Source: Cyrtodaria siliqua (taxonomy: Eukaryota > Mollusca > Bivalvia > Adapedonta > Hiatellidae). From it: a stretch of 64,000 nt of DNA. Where the stretch lies: assembly GCA_037043455.1 (NCBI GenBank), contig JAWPHD010000288.1, positions 310,001 to 374,000 of the forward strand, written 5' to 3'. Within the stretch, counting starts at the first letter, position 1; each line of letters begins with the position of its first letter. Position numbers and translations under genes: made by a program. The notes under the pieces were generated by a model that made no database searches, was not told the DNA's origin, and worked only from the letters and a program-made list of their open reading frames with translations. Of the stretch, positions 11,961 through 22,353 are shown one piece after another.

Positions 11961-12339
11961 TCCTCGCGTACTATAGATACATCTTACATTAAAATACGGT
12001 CATTGACAACCAAAACTAAGATAAATATATATAGGACAGACAACGATGGCATGTCGCTTCTCATTGTTCTAATTGCTTAATGATGTGATTGATAGCATTC
12101 GTTGTTTAATCATCTGAATGGAATTTGACTATAGACATGATAGAAGTAGCACACGCTCTGTTTGCTGTAATTTAATATAATGTAAGAAAAACATCAACTG
12201 TTTATATATGTTTTAGGTATATTGAAACCAACTACCCATGTATATGCTTCCCTTCTGCATAACTCTATGGAACGATGTTATCAACGTTATATTCTGTTTT
12301 TCATAATTTGTATTGTATGTACGGGATAGCTGGATGAGA

Positions 12340-12545
12340 AAAATGGTCCTATAGCAGTCACAGGACCCAAACGCAAATGTACACAACCTCGCTTTTATCC
12401 TGTCTTCACCGCTCAAACAGTGTAAATAAAAGTACATCGCATCAAAGTGAAATCTCTATCAATTAAGTCCACATCCAGAGAAATTAGAAAGCGATACAAG
12501 TATAAAAGCCGAACAGGAAATGTAGATTTTAAAGTTCACCGACCA
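12340..12545 (-). repeat. Penelope-associated module P, partial
   Basis: ACAACCTCGCTTTTATCCTG, CAGTGTAAATAAAAGTACAT and AAGTCCACATCCAGAGAAAT recur at 44.4-44.6 and 55.0-55.2 kb in the same orientation, and reversed at 43.6 and 45.2 kb. The module ends here with AAAAGCCGAACAGGAAATGTAG. Confidence 0.7.
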
Positions 12546-13654
12546 TGTTTTGCTTCCTGAACATGTTTATGTTTATTTAAATCGAAATCAATACACAACA
12601 ATAAATATTTACAATTCACACATTGCAATATCTGTGAAAAGTGAGAATAAGATTTTATTTGATGACATAGAAAACTTTGAACAGGTAATTAATCCACAGG
12701 TAAATGCATTTATCAATTATCTGGTAATAATTGTGCAGCTATACAATTCAGATTTACCTCATTTCTCCGTGCAGTCACGCAAAAAAGTAGTATCTGCGTC
12801 ATGCAAATAATACTTATTTTTACATACAACTTAGTATAGTAGCCGTTTGCAATATATGTTTCTCTCTGAGACTATCAAGAAATGTTCATATGATACTTAA
12901 GAGTTAAATGTGTTAATTGGTAATACTACAAAAAGGGTGGCCATTCATTCATCTTTAAGAGCCACAATCTACCAAAAACATGCAACATTTACAATGACAG
13001 ATAAGAGGTAATGTATGTGATATTACAAAGAAAAAATAAAAGAAAAAACGTATATCTTATTCACCAGCGATATATCAGTGAATTTAGGGTAATTAATACC
13101 TGTTAGATTTGATATACTTGTTACTATCCTTGTCTTACTAAATTCACCACTTAAAAGTATCGCGTTGCAGCATTTACTTCGTCAGTTCTAACCTTCCTTT
13201 TCTTCTCAGCAAACAAGAAAGGAGTATAGAAAGCTGATTGGCATCAAAAGCAAATAGACATCAGTACTGATAAAATGTTCATTCATCAAACTAAATAAAA
13301 GTTAAGGAAATCTAGTAACAGCTTTTGTCGAAAGCATTCTTGTGTGAAAAAGATAACATCTATACTATTGGAATTATCGTCACAATCCAGGGTCATTTAT
13401 AGTAGCATATTAGAGAGGCAATTATTATCGCTTTTGTATGAAATACTAGGATGAGTTCTTGGCTTTACGGGAATGCATTCACGCTGTTGATATGCAATTT
13501 CGAAACAGGTCTTGTTATTACATGAGATGGTATAAATGCGGTATTTTTAATGTAGTGTCTTCTCGGGCTTGAAAATGCATTGTCAATTATATTCCACTGT
13601 TATCTCCAAACATGGCTTGTATATAATTCAAGTGGTGGAAGATTGGAGAAACAT
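12546..13654. other. No recognised feature
   Basis: An 86-codon frame at 12550-12810 (+) starts right after module P; it has no domain I know. The rest is AT-rich and unassigned. Confidence 0.4.
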
Positions 13655-13866
13655 GGGATAGATGGTATTTTTCTTGCATATCGGATAAGGTTATCGGCGT
13701 TTTACCTAGTTATGGAAAGCCTGATCTTATACATGAGGGAAGATAAAAGTCGTGCGCTGATATCAACAATGGCAGTTGCATGACGTCGGTTCCGATAAAA
13801 AACAATTATACCTCTTGTTGCAATTCCCGATCTTCACCGGATACCTGTGAAAGATTCTTATAATAG
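13655..13866 (-). mobile_element. Double-hairpin foldback F, decayed copy
   Basis: CGATCTTCACCGGATACC and GATTCTTATAAT at the right side match one arm of the F hairpin, CTTGCATATCGGATAAGG the tail segment. The other arm is largely lost. Confidence 0.55.
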
Positions 13867-13934
13867 AGCACTTACAATTCCAATCAGGCTTTAAAGAGGG
13901 ACACGGAAACCTTGAAGTCCGTATGTTGTGTTTA

Positions 13935-14165
13935 AATTAATAAGTTCATTCATACATGACGAGGAAAGACAACAAGGACCCTAGTCTTGGAGACTGAACA
14001 AAATATCCTTTAATAAATACTGAAAAGGAGGTCCCTTCTTGGAAACAGCAAACACAAACAAGAAAGAAAAGTAACAGACCCGGTTTTATTGAGTCTGTTC
14101 ATGAGAGGTATTATAAGGTGCAACACCTCTCACGCCCACTAGCACTGGTTGTATATAAGCACTTA
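13935..14165 (-). repeat. Structured module A
   Basis: Two stems can be drawn as written on the plus strand: AGACCC/GAGTCT (14076-14081, 14091-14096) and GAGAGGT/ACCTCTC (14103-14109, 14125-14131), followed by ACGCCCACTAGCACTGG. The upstream part (AATAAATACTGAAAAGGA) matches the start of the tandem copies at 45.6-46.2 kb. Probably an untranslated piece of a retroelement. Confidence 0.7.
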
Positions 14166-14709
14166 AACAACGGGGAAATGAATTTTACTCCGTTATTTTG
14201 CTATGTTTCAGAAAGTTAACGATATACTGTTGTCAAATATTACAAATAAAAATAAAAATAGAATAATCCTCGAGTTCTTGAGAAATTATGATCGTCGTTT
14301 GCCCATGTGTCGGTAGTAGCAATAGCATTGACATTTAAACACAACTTCCAGTTTAGTTATCCGCACTAAAACATTTGCAAATGCTTTCATCAATTGCTTC
14401 ATGCTAAAAGCGCGTTATTTTTAATAACTGTATTAGTGTACGCAGGCAACAACGAATGGCGAATATAAAAAAGCACCAACATCTCCAACTTTCGCTCAAT
14501 TAAAATATTGAAATATTTAAAACAAAACATGGAAACAATCAATTTCAGCCTAATTTTAATTCTTTAAAAATTGTTAAGTATAACATGGTTTGGTACGCCG
14601 CGTCATGACATGAAAATTACAACATTTACAAAATATACCGTTATATGGGTACTCTAAATTATCGCGTCAAACTGAACCAATAAAGACAATATTCAGTATT
14701 GATTTATAG

Positions 14710-14990
14710 GTTATTAGATTGTATTAGGATATATGCACGAGTTCCTCCGCATAATAATATAGTGCGACTTGAACAGCGCAATGTTTATACGCGGAAGAAC
14801 AAGTGTACATATCCCAATACAAATATAATAACATTTTTTATTGCATACGCATTTTTAATATAAAAAAATAGTAAGAACAAAACAATCGGTTTTAACATTA
14901 AATGTTCATCAAAAACCTTTTTTGAAACAAATAAACTGTCGTAACAGTGTGTATTTTTCACAATGAAACAAAAATCCATCAAATGACAAA
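14710..14990. mobile_element. Foldback element with conserved arm extension, copy 1
   Basis: GTTATTAGATTGTATTAGGA (left) pairs with ATCCCAATACAAATATAATA (right, ending at about 14830). Beyond the fold, 14834-14990 is homologous, reversed, to 34.16-34.29 kb. Both carry an AT-rich frame with similar peptide (see findings). Non-autonomous transposable element is the likeliest reading. Confidence 0.65.
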
Positions 14991-15016
14991 CTTCTTGTGA
15001 CGAGAACTGTGTATTG

Positions 15017-15287
15017 CACCAATCCCTAGCGTCTCCGTTGCCGAATGGTTAACGACGTTGGGTCGTAAACCTTTGCCTCTCACCGCTGCGGGTTCGAATC
15101 CCACTGGGAGATCGACTTGTAAGTGAGGAAGTGTCGATTCTTACGGATGGCGAGAGGTGTACAGTACTGGTTCTACCCAGGAAAAATGGCTGGTCTGCCT
15201 CCACCTCAAGAAACCGTCATATATAACCTTTTTTTTTGTTTTGAACATGACGTAAACCGCCATACAAACAAACCACCAATCCCTAAC
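15017..15287 (+). mobile_element. Full-length tRNA-derived SINE with target-site duplications
   Basis: The element at 15031-15273 begins with a tRNA-like head, GTCTCCGTTGCCGAATGG (A box) and GGGTTCGAATCCC (B box), closing with GGGAGAT, resembling a class II (Ser/Leu-type) tRNA. A body follows (GTCGATTCTTACGGATGGCG, GTTCTACCCAGG) and a CATACAAACAAAC tail. It is flanked by CACCAATCCCTAGC (15017-15030) and CACCAATCCCTAAC (15274-15287), a 13/14 target-site duplication. This is the best-preserved SINE in the window; related copies at 25.81, 32.76, 46.69 and 47.30 kb. Confidence 0.9.
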
Positions 15288-15754
15288 GAGTTTGCACAAT
15301 AATAGTTCGAGTACAATGTTTTAAAGGCCAATATTGACGTTTCCTGTTACATTGAAAGTAAACGGAGCTTGTAAATGCGTATGCAATACACCGTTATATA
15401 GCTACTCTTCACCATGGCCTCAAATCGAACCCGCATAGACAATATTATACAGAAGAAATATACCGTTAGACAGCTACTCTAGGTAATGGACTCGAAGCGA
15501 TCATGTCAACACATCATTTACGCAATGGATTTACGTTATATAATTACTTTACACCAAGGATTCGAATCATCTCAACTGTGAATATGTCGTAACATAACTA
15601 GATTATAGTAAGGTTTCAAAAACAACATTTACATACTGAATATGCTGCAATATATATCTTGTTCTTAAATTATAAACAATTGATAATACGACCCAAAAAA
15701 CCACAACAACCAAACACACCATCACTGTTAGGATACTGACTAAATGAAGTAAAC
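15288..15754. other. No recognised feature
   Basis: AT-rich; short phrases such as ATACACCGTTATATAGCTAC recur within 15.38-15.55 kb, suggesting a very degenerate local repeat. Confidence 0.4.
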
Positions 15755-15925
15755 TGATAAAAAGAGCGTGAAATTTGAAATTTCGAAATAACCGAACACG
15801 ATAGATATAAAAAATATTGCAGTCTCGGTTTGATTGAGAATGTTGATGAACAGTAGTGAAAATGCTAGCTACCGTTCACGCTCTCTGTCCCCGGTTTGAG
15901 CATTTCTCAATATTTAAGATGTCAA
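15755..15925 (+). repeat. Structured module B, copy 1
   Basis: CCGAACACGATAGATAT leads into AGTCTCGGTTTGATTGAGA, then GATGAACAGTAG paired with CTACCGTTCACG, then CCCCGGTTTGAGCA. Same layout as module A with different stem sequence. Copies at 23.65 and 34.0 kb. Two overlapping open frames here are incidental. Confidence 0.7.
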
Positions 15926-16383
15926 TAGTACAAAAATGTGAGCCATGCCCAAAGATGGTATGCATATGACGGTAAAAATCCACCTTCAATGTCGTATTTT
16001 CATACCATTCCATGTCCAACGGCAAAGGGTCGCAGTTTCTAACAAAATGCTTCGCCCTAAAAACAATGACCGAAATAAACAAAATGGAATTTAGTTGGGA
16101 GCAGATGTTGCGAAGCCTGCCTGTCACAAGGAACTGTCAAAATACTACATTAAAAAGTCGACAACATATACTAATGGTGATTAAACAATACTCAGAGCCT
16201 TGAAAGGCTGAAGTAGTGGAACCACCTCTTCGAAATTAAACTAACAATGTATTTGAGAATGTACCACCGATATCTGTATATCTATATCGGGCTCGAAAGA
16301 GCTCGAATGAATAAAAGTTCTGATTGCAAGTACGGGTAGACGTTTTACTGCCGCCACGCTGTATAGGCAACTGTGATATAGAT

Positions 16384-16499
16384 AATATTATGTCAGTGCC
16401 TTTTACTATCAAGTTTATTAGGCGAGGCTTAGAAAACGAAGAATGGCTTCTAATTCGAGCCTAATAAACTTGATAGTAAAAGGCACTGACATAATATTC
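16384..16499. mobile_element. Foldback element G, copy 1
   Basis: AATATTATGTCAGTGCCTTT at the left is the exact reverse complement of the right end; the arms extend over about 43 bp (ACTATCAAGTTTATTAGGC / GCCTAATAAACTTGATAGT). The centre is GAAAACGAAGAATGGC. Copies at 24.87, 28.21 (half) and 52.02 kb. Confidence 0.8.
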
Positions 16500-17090
16500 T
16501 ATTTATCATGTAGATTATCCACATTTCCTGTATGAATTACTACATTACCTATTTCTCAGAATGTTACGCTTATCGAAGACGCCGCCATGTTGTTGTTTTT
16601 TGTTTGTTTTATGACGTGCGTGACGTCAGATAACGTTACGTACAATAAACGCCGAGGCATTCCGCATTGATTTGCTCTATTGGTCAGTGGCTAATAAAGC
16701 AAAATGTATTAGGTCACATCTTTATTAGGCAGAAAAGTGCATATCTGCATGAGAAATATAAATACATAAAACAAAGCGTATGAAAGGAGAAATTTGGAAA
16801 TCTGCAAGTCTTTAAATAATAATTATGGAATTGCCGGCTATTTAGATAGTATAGATTCAACAAATATGTTTAAGTATATTAGAATAATGTGAAGTAACAG
16901 TAAACAGAAACATATCCATAGTTTACTAGTTTGTAATCGTTATTGTATATACAATACATTTGAATTATGCAATAACATCTAAAATAAACGTACACCTTGC
17001 TCATTCACAAGAGATTTAGCGGTAGCAGCAGGTACAGCGCTGACAGCACTACTTCAATACTTCTGTTAAATGATGTCCATCAGGTTTTTT
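16500..17090. other. No recognised feature
   Basis: ACGCCGCCATGTTG at 16580 and GACGTCAGATAACGTTACG at 16622 are the only GC-richer patches. It may include the outer part of foldback G. Confidence 0.4.
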
Positions 17091-17753
17091 TATACACTCA
17101 ACAAAATTCCTAATCGGTCATCTCAATTTCACAAAATAGTTTCTTTTCTTGGAATATCTTCCTCTCGGTTTTACTTGTTTTGAATAACATAGTTATTTAG
17201 GAAAAGGTCCTGAAAGTTTCAGAAAAATCATATAACTACCAGGGAAATTAGGACGCGTTGAAGTCACGAACCCCCAAAATCAAAAAATACAAAATGTCAG
17301 ACTCACAATGGAAATCCTATAGAAGAGTGTTCGTTCTTGAAATTTGAAGAATTAACATGCACTCGCAGACCAAGAGTCGCGGAAAGGAACCCGTTACATG
17401 TTATATGTCTAATGACATGTTAAATGTCTAATGAAATGATTTTATAGGTCATTTATTTATGTTTGCCATTTCTTTATTACCATATTGGTTTTTAAAACAC
17501 TTGACTGTAACTTAAGCCAGGTCATTCCCCTTACAATTCAATGCAAAAGTATGTGACTTTGTGGATCGAGGGTGTTATAATATAAAGCATTGTTTCTTTA
17601 AAAATAATTTAAATATCTTTACCAAATTTTCAGTTAATGTATATCAAACATTGAACGAGGATTTGTTTAATTTTTCATGAATACAAATCTTGTGTAAAAG
17701 GTAATAATTTCGTAAAACTTAGGTGACCGATTAGGAATTTTGTTGAGTGTATA
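17091..17753. mobile_element. Non-autonomous TIR transposon T1 (663 bp)
   Basis: Terminal inverted repeats of 32 bp with one mismatch begin TATACACTCAACAAAATTCC at 17091 and run in from 17753 on the other strand. The TA-rich boundary fits a Tc1/mariner-type TA target, but the superfamily is inferred from ends only. No transposase frame of 60 codons or more is inside. Confidence 0.85.
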
Positions 17754-17853
17754 TTAATCTAAAATTTGGTTTCGATTCATGAACAAAGTACCAGAGCAAT
17801 ACAAATGTAACCGGGTACTGGTAAATGGCGAATAATCGATTCCAAATCGTATG

Positions 17854-17926
17854 TCCTCGATAGCTTAGTGGTTAGAGCGCTGGTACGGTAAACCAGAGAC
17901 CCTGGGTTCGAGACCCGGTTGAGGAA
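17854..17926 (+). tRNA. tRNA-Thr-like gene, predicted anticodon GGT, atypical
   Basis: A complete 73-nt cloverleaf can be drawn: acceptor TCCTCGA/TTGAGGA (one G-T), D stem GCTT/GAGC, anticodon stem CTGGT/ACCAG with loop ACGGTAA, variable loop AGACC, T stem CTGGG/CCCGG with loop TTCGAGA, discriminator A. TTTT at 17930-17933 is a Pol III stop. The loop puts GGT at 34-36, which would be threonine, but position 33 is C rather than the near-universal T, and animals normally read ACC with AGT. It may be a tRNA pseudogene or a SINE-source tRNA; no SINE body follows. Confidence 0.75.
17866..17918 (+). promoter_or_regulatory. Internal Pol III promoter (A and B boxes)
   Basis: TAGCTTAGTGG (17861-17871) is an A box and GGGTTCGAGACCC (17904-17916) a B box at normal tRNA spacing. 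Confidence 0.75.
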
Positions 17927-18036
17927 CGATTTTGTCACCACCTGTTATACGACAATGGCATTAGCACCGTGTTGTGTAGCTTTTTAAAATCGGAATTCGC
18001 TACATGTTTGAATGGTATCGGGCGTAAATATAGATA

Positions 18037-18750
18037 TAACAAGAGCTGTCGGAGAACAGCGCAGCTCGACTATTCGATTTTTCGGAGAATAATAAATTTA
18101 TAGCTAGTATATACCATCAGAAAACAAGGCTACAACAATGTGGGGTGGGATTGGGAGCACAACATAACTATGTGTCAGAATTGACCAAAACTACACAGAA
18201 ATATGTTAAAAAAAAAAAAAAAATATCAAGTTTTGAGTGGGGTGCGGGGTGAGGGTGGGCGAGAGGCGGGGGTGGATGGTAGGAGGAGTGGGGGTGGTGA
18301 GGGCAACATACATGTGTAAGAAGCTATGTAATAATTCACCAAAACAACGGGATGGGAAGTTTGCAACATATATGTGTAAGAAATGACTAAAACAACACAG
18401 AAATATGTAAAAAAAAACAACAATAAAATTAGATTTTCAAGTGGGGATTGGGTGGGGGGAGCGGGAGTGGGGAGTGGGAAGTGGGGAGTGGGGGGATGGA
18501 TGGGGCAACATATATGTGTAAAAATTGACTAAAACAACAAAGAAATATGTAAAAAAAAAAAAAAAAATCAAGTCTGAGGTGGGTAGGGGGTTGGGGTGAT
18601 GGGGTGAGAGGCGGGAGTGCGTTGGGGGTTTGGGCAAAATATGTGTGTAAGAATTGACTAAAACAACAAAGAAATATGTAAAAAAAAAAAAATCAAGTGT
18701 GGGGCGTGGTGGGTGGGGTGATGGGGTGATTGGTTAAACACGAATGTTGT
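18037..18750 (+). repeat. ACAAGAGC-headed element with G-rich tandem core
   Basis: ACAAGAGCTGTCGGAGAACA and CAGCTCGACTATTCG open the element. Then 4-5 units of about 130-200 bp follow, each with CAGAAATATGTAAAAAAAA, a G-rich GGGGTGGG block and CAACATATATGTGTAAGAA, and CTAAAACAAC. The head resembles the ACAAGAG ends of the 160-bp arrays. The 65- and 66-codon minus frames are low-complexity. Confidence 0.75.
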
Positions 18751-19890
18751 GCAATTATGAAGAAACCTGAAAACGAAACAGGGCAATGTTAATTAAATTA
18801 GAATTCCACGGCTAGCATAACCATTTAATTTCATCCCGAATATTTGTGCTTATATACGGGTTGCGTGAAAAGTCAAATAGTACACATGTTTCTATAATAT
18901 GTACACCGTGTTCTAACAACTTTTGAATGGACATAGGTTTTACCTTTGTTTATTATACCCGAAGTTTAACATAATGTGTATTAAACTCATTGTATCACCG
19001 GTCACGTGACTATCGTCGCACTGACCTGCATGCCTTGGCACATCACTAACGAATTTTCGTTAGTATAGGCGGTAAAGAGGTGGGGACTATTTTATTGTAC
19101 TATATACATGTTTAAGACTCTAAATCGTGAATAATGTAAGTTGTACTGTTTTAAATAATGAAACAATTTATAGTAGATAACTAAAGACAAATATATATTA
19201 TATAAGAAAAAAATGAAGGCACCTATTCGTACTCGACGATGACTCGAAATAGTCCGGTTGTAAACAAATCCTATAATTCTTTGAGCGAAAGTACATAGAA
19301 GAGTGCGGAAGCGCCGTCTGGTGGTATACAATGGTATTAAACTGGAAAAAGATACGCTCAAAAAAACGTATAACGCAATAAGCCTTACATTCTCTCTATT
19401 TGCAATGCAAATGTGCGGTATTGTTGGCTGGTGTAAATGAATTATAGTTGTTGTACAAATGTGTCAATATTTTTTTCCAAATTTTAAGTATAATAAATTC
19501 ATCTTGCATTCTGAAAGCAGAAAATAACGATTCCTTGTAGCTAAGTCTAGAATCCAACATATTCAATTTTCATTGAAAATCAAGAAAATAAAATCCATAG
19601 GATTTATATTGAATTCATTCTGTTGAGTTTTCGTTAAAACATAAAGCCCTTCTGCAGATTATGACATGCTAACGTTGTTTCACATTTATGCATTACATGA
19701 TGAATTGCTTATCTTCAAATGAATAAAAATAATCAAAACGAAATACATTTGTAGTTCATTTTTATAAGATAATAATACCTAATGTTTTCATTGAAAATAG
19801 TAGGAAAAACGGGCGTGGTGCAGAGCATGTGTTATTTCCCTTCTTATTCGCATTTTGCATTAAATTATCAGTTACTTAGTACATTAACAT
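18751..19890. other. No recognised feature
   Basis: AT-rich DNA; an 89-codon minus frame at 19092-19361 shows no domain. Confidence 0.45.
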
Positions 19891-20560
19891 TATACTCCTC
19901 AAAATAACATTACGTGGTCCGAGTATTAACTTTCATACACCATCCAAACCCTTCTCCAAGAAGCAAAAACGGGGTTGGCTGGTGTATGAAATAAAACCTT
20001 AATTTCGCCTTAAAATGTTTGAATATTGTAAAATTAATCATTTAATAGGCAATATTAGACAGGTTATTGCATTTTTTTCAGTAAAAAATGTTGTTAAACG
20101 TGTTTTATTGTCGAAATATCCGTTATAAAATCCTGAAAACATTAAGGCGGGACCACGTAATGGTTAAGGACCATCCCTTCTTGTTTTCAATAAGATTAAG
20201 GTTTGCATCATCGCATAAGTTGAAATACACATTGCATTCCAAAACTGGAAACTGTTTCGTGTTTCTGTATTCTTCAGGAACATTTTACAAAAAAAAAAAT
20301 AATTTGAAAATTCAGATTTTGAAATTTCAATAAAATTAAGAGATAACCATGCTAAGATTTTTAATATGGGACGGTATGTGAGTGGTTTTAAGGTCTGAAA
20401 TTTCGTTTTATATTTTGTTCTTTCATCTAATGCAGAAGACATGACAATGTCCAGTTCAATGCAACATTGGTTACACATTTGAAAATGGTATATAGTCGAT
20501 TTCACTAGTAAGCATATGGAGAAATATTCTTGCGGTCCTTAACTTATTTTGAGGTGTATA
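19891..20560. mobile_element. TIR transposon T4 interrupted by a nested MITE
   Basis: Left end TATACTCCTCAAAATAA (19891-19907) continues, after a MITE, with GTTAAGGACC (20163-20172). The right end, reversed, reads TATACACCTCAAAATAA then GTTAAGGACC (20534-20560), so the inverted repeat is 26/27 once the MITE is removed. About 415 bp without the insert. The interior also carries half of foldback H (about 20337-20405). No transposase. Confidence 0.85.
19908..20162. mobile_element. MITE, CATTACGTGGTCC family, nested copy
   Basis: CATTACGTGGTCC (19908-19920) and GGACCACGTAATG (20150-20162) bound 255 bp. Interior GAAGCAAAAACGGGGTTGGC and the AACGGATATTTC-type sequence match the copy at 4.3 kb in reverse. 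It sits inside the left inverted repeat of T4, with no evident target-site duplication. Confidence 0.9.
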
Positions 20561-21327
20561 GTATATGTATTTTGCTGGGATAATGCATATGCATTAATTT
20601 ATTGATAATCCACACGGGTTCAATAACGAGTCAGTGGTGCACGAGTTTATTTGTCAAATGTGCACGTCCGCCGGGAAATAAATTCCATATTGCAAAACGA
20701 AATTTCATTAAATTTTATATTGCATTTTGTCTAGAAAAGAAAAAGTTAAATACATTATTCAAGATAGTTCTTCACCCCGCATCATGAAATTCGTTTGCAT
20801 TTGAATCTCAAAAAACGTGTCGCTATTCGCACTGAAGAATGACAATCAGACAAATGGACTTCATGGACGCCAGCAAAATAATGAATAAAATTCCGAAATC
20901 TTTTGAATGTAATTATATTCAATGTTCCTGAAGATTATAATCCGTTACAGTTTATTTGGGAATCATGGAATACAACGTCCATCGTCAAAATAAAGCAAGC
21001 AAAAATAGATGGCATGACGTTGAAATAACTTTGTTACGTCATCCGTTATAATGTAACGCGTTACTCTATTGGCTTAGTAGGTCTCATAAACGTACGATTT
21101 ACCGTATCAAAAGTTCATTGAGACGTCATTGTTACAAGCGACGTCAACACAATGCCGTTACCTACCGATGACTTTGAGTTTTCATAGGAAAGAAAACAAG
21201 TGTGTGTATGATTTGACTTTATATTTCTGACATTTAATTATAATTAAGAAACCATGCTAGAAAGGCAAGTGTGTATGTATGATGCTATTTTATATTCGTA
21301 GCATTTGAATGGAAAAGCATTAGAATC
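20561..21327. other. No recognised feature
   Basis: Around 21.0-21.18 kb are several GACGT/ACGTC motifs (ATGACGTTG, AGACGTCATTG, CGACGTCAAC). No repeat or gene matched. Confidence 0.4.
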
Positions 21328-21466
21328 GAGATAATCATGCTAAGATTTTTAATCTGGGACGGTATGTTGTTGGTTTTACGATCTGAAATTACGCTTTACG
21401 GCTCCGCGTAAAACGAATAAACCACTCTTATACCGTCCCAGAAAATGTTAGCAAAGTTATCTCTTA
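21328..21466. mobile_element. Foldback element H
   Basis: AGATAATCATGCTAAGATTT with CTGGGACGGTAT (left) is mirrored by ATACCGTCCCAGAAAATGTT and AGCAAAGTTATCTCTT (right). The loop has TTTACGGCTCCGCGTAAA, itself a hairpin. A half copy lies at 20.34-20.41 kb. Confidence 0.7.
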
Positions 21467-21779
21467 AATTCTGACTTCGCCTTACTTTGAGAGCTAAAGG
21501 TGATCATATATTATATTGACGGACAAAATAAAAGCAAAAACAAATCAATCTAGATATCGAGTGGAAAATTTGTCAGGGAATTATTTTTAAGTAAGAATTA
21601 TAACTTTTCCCTTCGTCGGAAATCTCGGTAAATGCTTGTAAAGTAAAATGTAATAAATATAGTTTAACGACTGTGTTGTGGAAATTGACAGCTTGACTGT
21701 TTAAACCGACTGCTGTAAGTTCTACGCTACACGAGGAATATGAACTTCAAATATCTTTGCGAGGATTTCTTTATTTACA

Positions 21780-22020
21780 CCGTCACGTTTTATTGGGATG
21801 AAAATATGGTACGGCTGAGGTTTGGTGCATCCTAGAACATGGTTTAAATCCCAAGCTGCCTGTTTGCCACTGTTCCTACGCGTACCAATGCGGTAGCCTT
21901 ATTGTCAACCCATTTGTGTTGGTTATGTCATATGCCTTGCTTCTGTTGTGATTGTTGTTTGTTTTAATGTATGTTTTTGGTTGACTGTGTTCTGTGAAAC
22001 GCGGCTACATTTCCTGCACA
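21780..22020 (+). repeat. Dispersed repeat C
   Basis: GGTTTAAATCCCAAGCTGCC TGTTTGCCACT-type sequence and TGTGATTGTTGTTTGTTTTA recur at 42.39-42.43 kb (+) and 43.02-43.16 kb (-). CTACATTTCCTG near the end is also near 60.5 and 61.47 kb. It may be another part of the Penelope-associated units. Confidence 0.4.
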
Positions 22021-22287
22021 ATATCTAAATCTACAGATTCGACTAATATATTGGCAAAAATTATCTATCGACCATAAAGGCAAAACTTCCTTCACCAAAT
22101 GTGACCACGAAACGAATGATGAGTTGAAACATCCATTAACGGAGTATAACTTTCCTGGCTTCATTACAATACGATCTAAGCACCTAGGAGAATGTCATTT
22201 CAATTCGAAAGTATTTTCAATTCAAAATACTTTAGTACAATACTTGCATAGTAAACAGAAAGGAATGTAAAGAATTACAGCATATGT

Positions 22288-22353
22288 GTAGCATGGTCGT
22301 TGACATTTCCTTTGTATTTGCTCAGTTTTAAATCATTTAATTGAAAATATCAC
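22288..22353 (+). repeat. Second copy of the 6.15-kb dispersed repeat
   Basis: GTAGCATGGTCGTTGACATT then CTTTGTATTTGCTCAG and AAATCATTTAATTGAAAATA parallels 6148-6222. Confidence 0.55.

Noticed and set aside
12550..12810. 86-codon open frame next to module P
   Set aside because: No recognisable domain, Asn/Ile/Tyr-rich as expected from AT-rich DNA; not supported as a gene.
13871..13895. TTAAAGAGGGACACGG, like a TTAA MITE end
   Set aside because: No matching opposite end found nearby; may be a remnant but not supportable.
18226..18637. Proline- and serine-rich frames on the minus strand
   Set aside because: Low-complexity G-rich array read in reverse.
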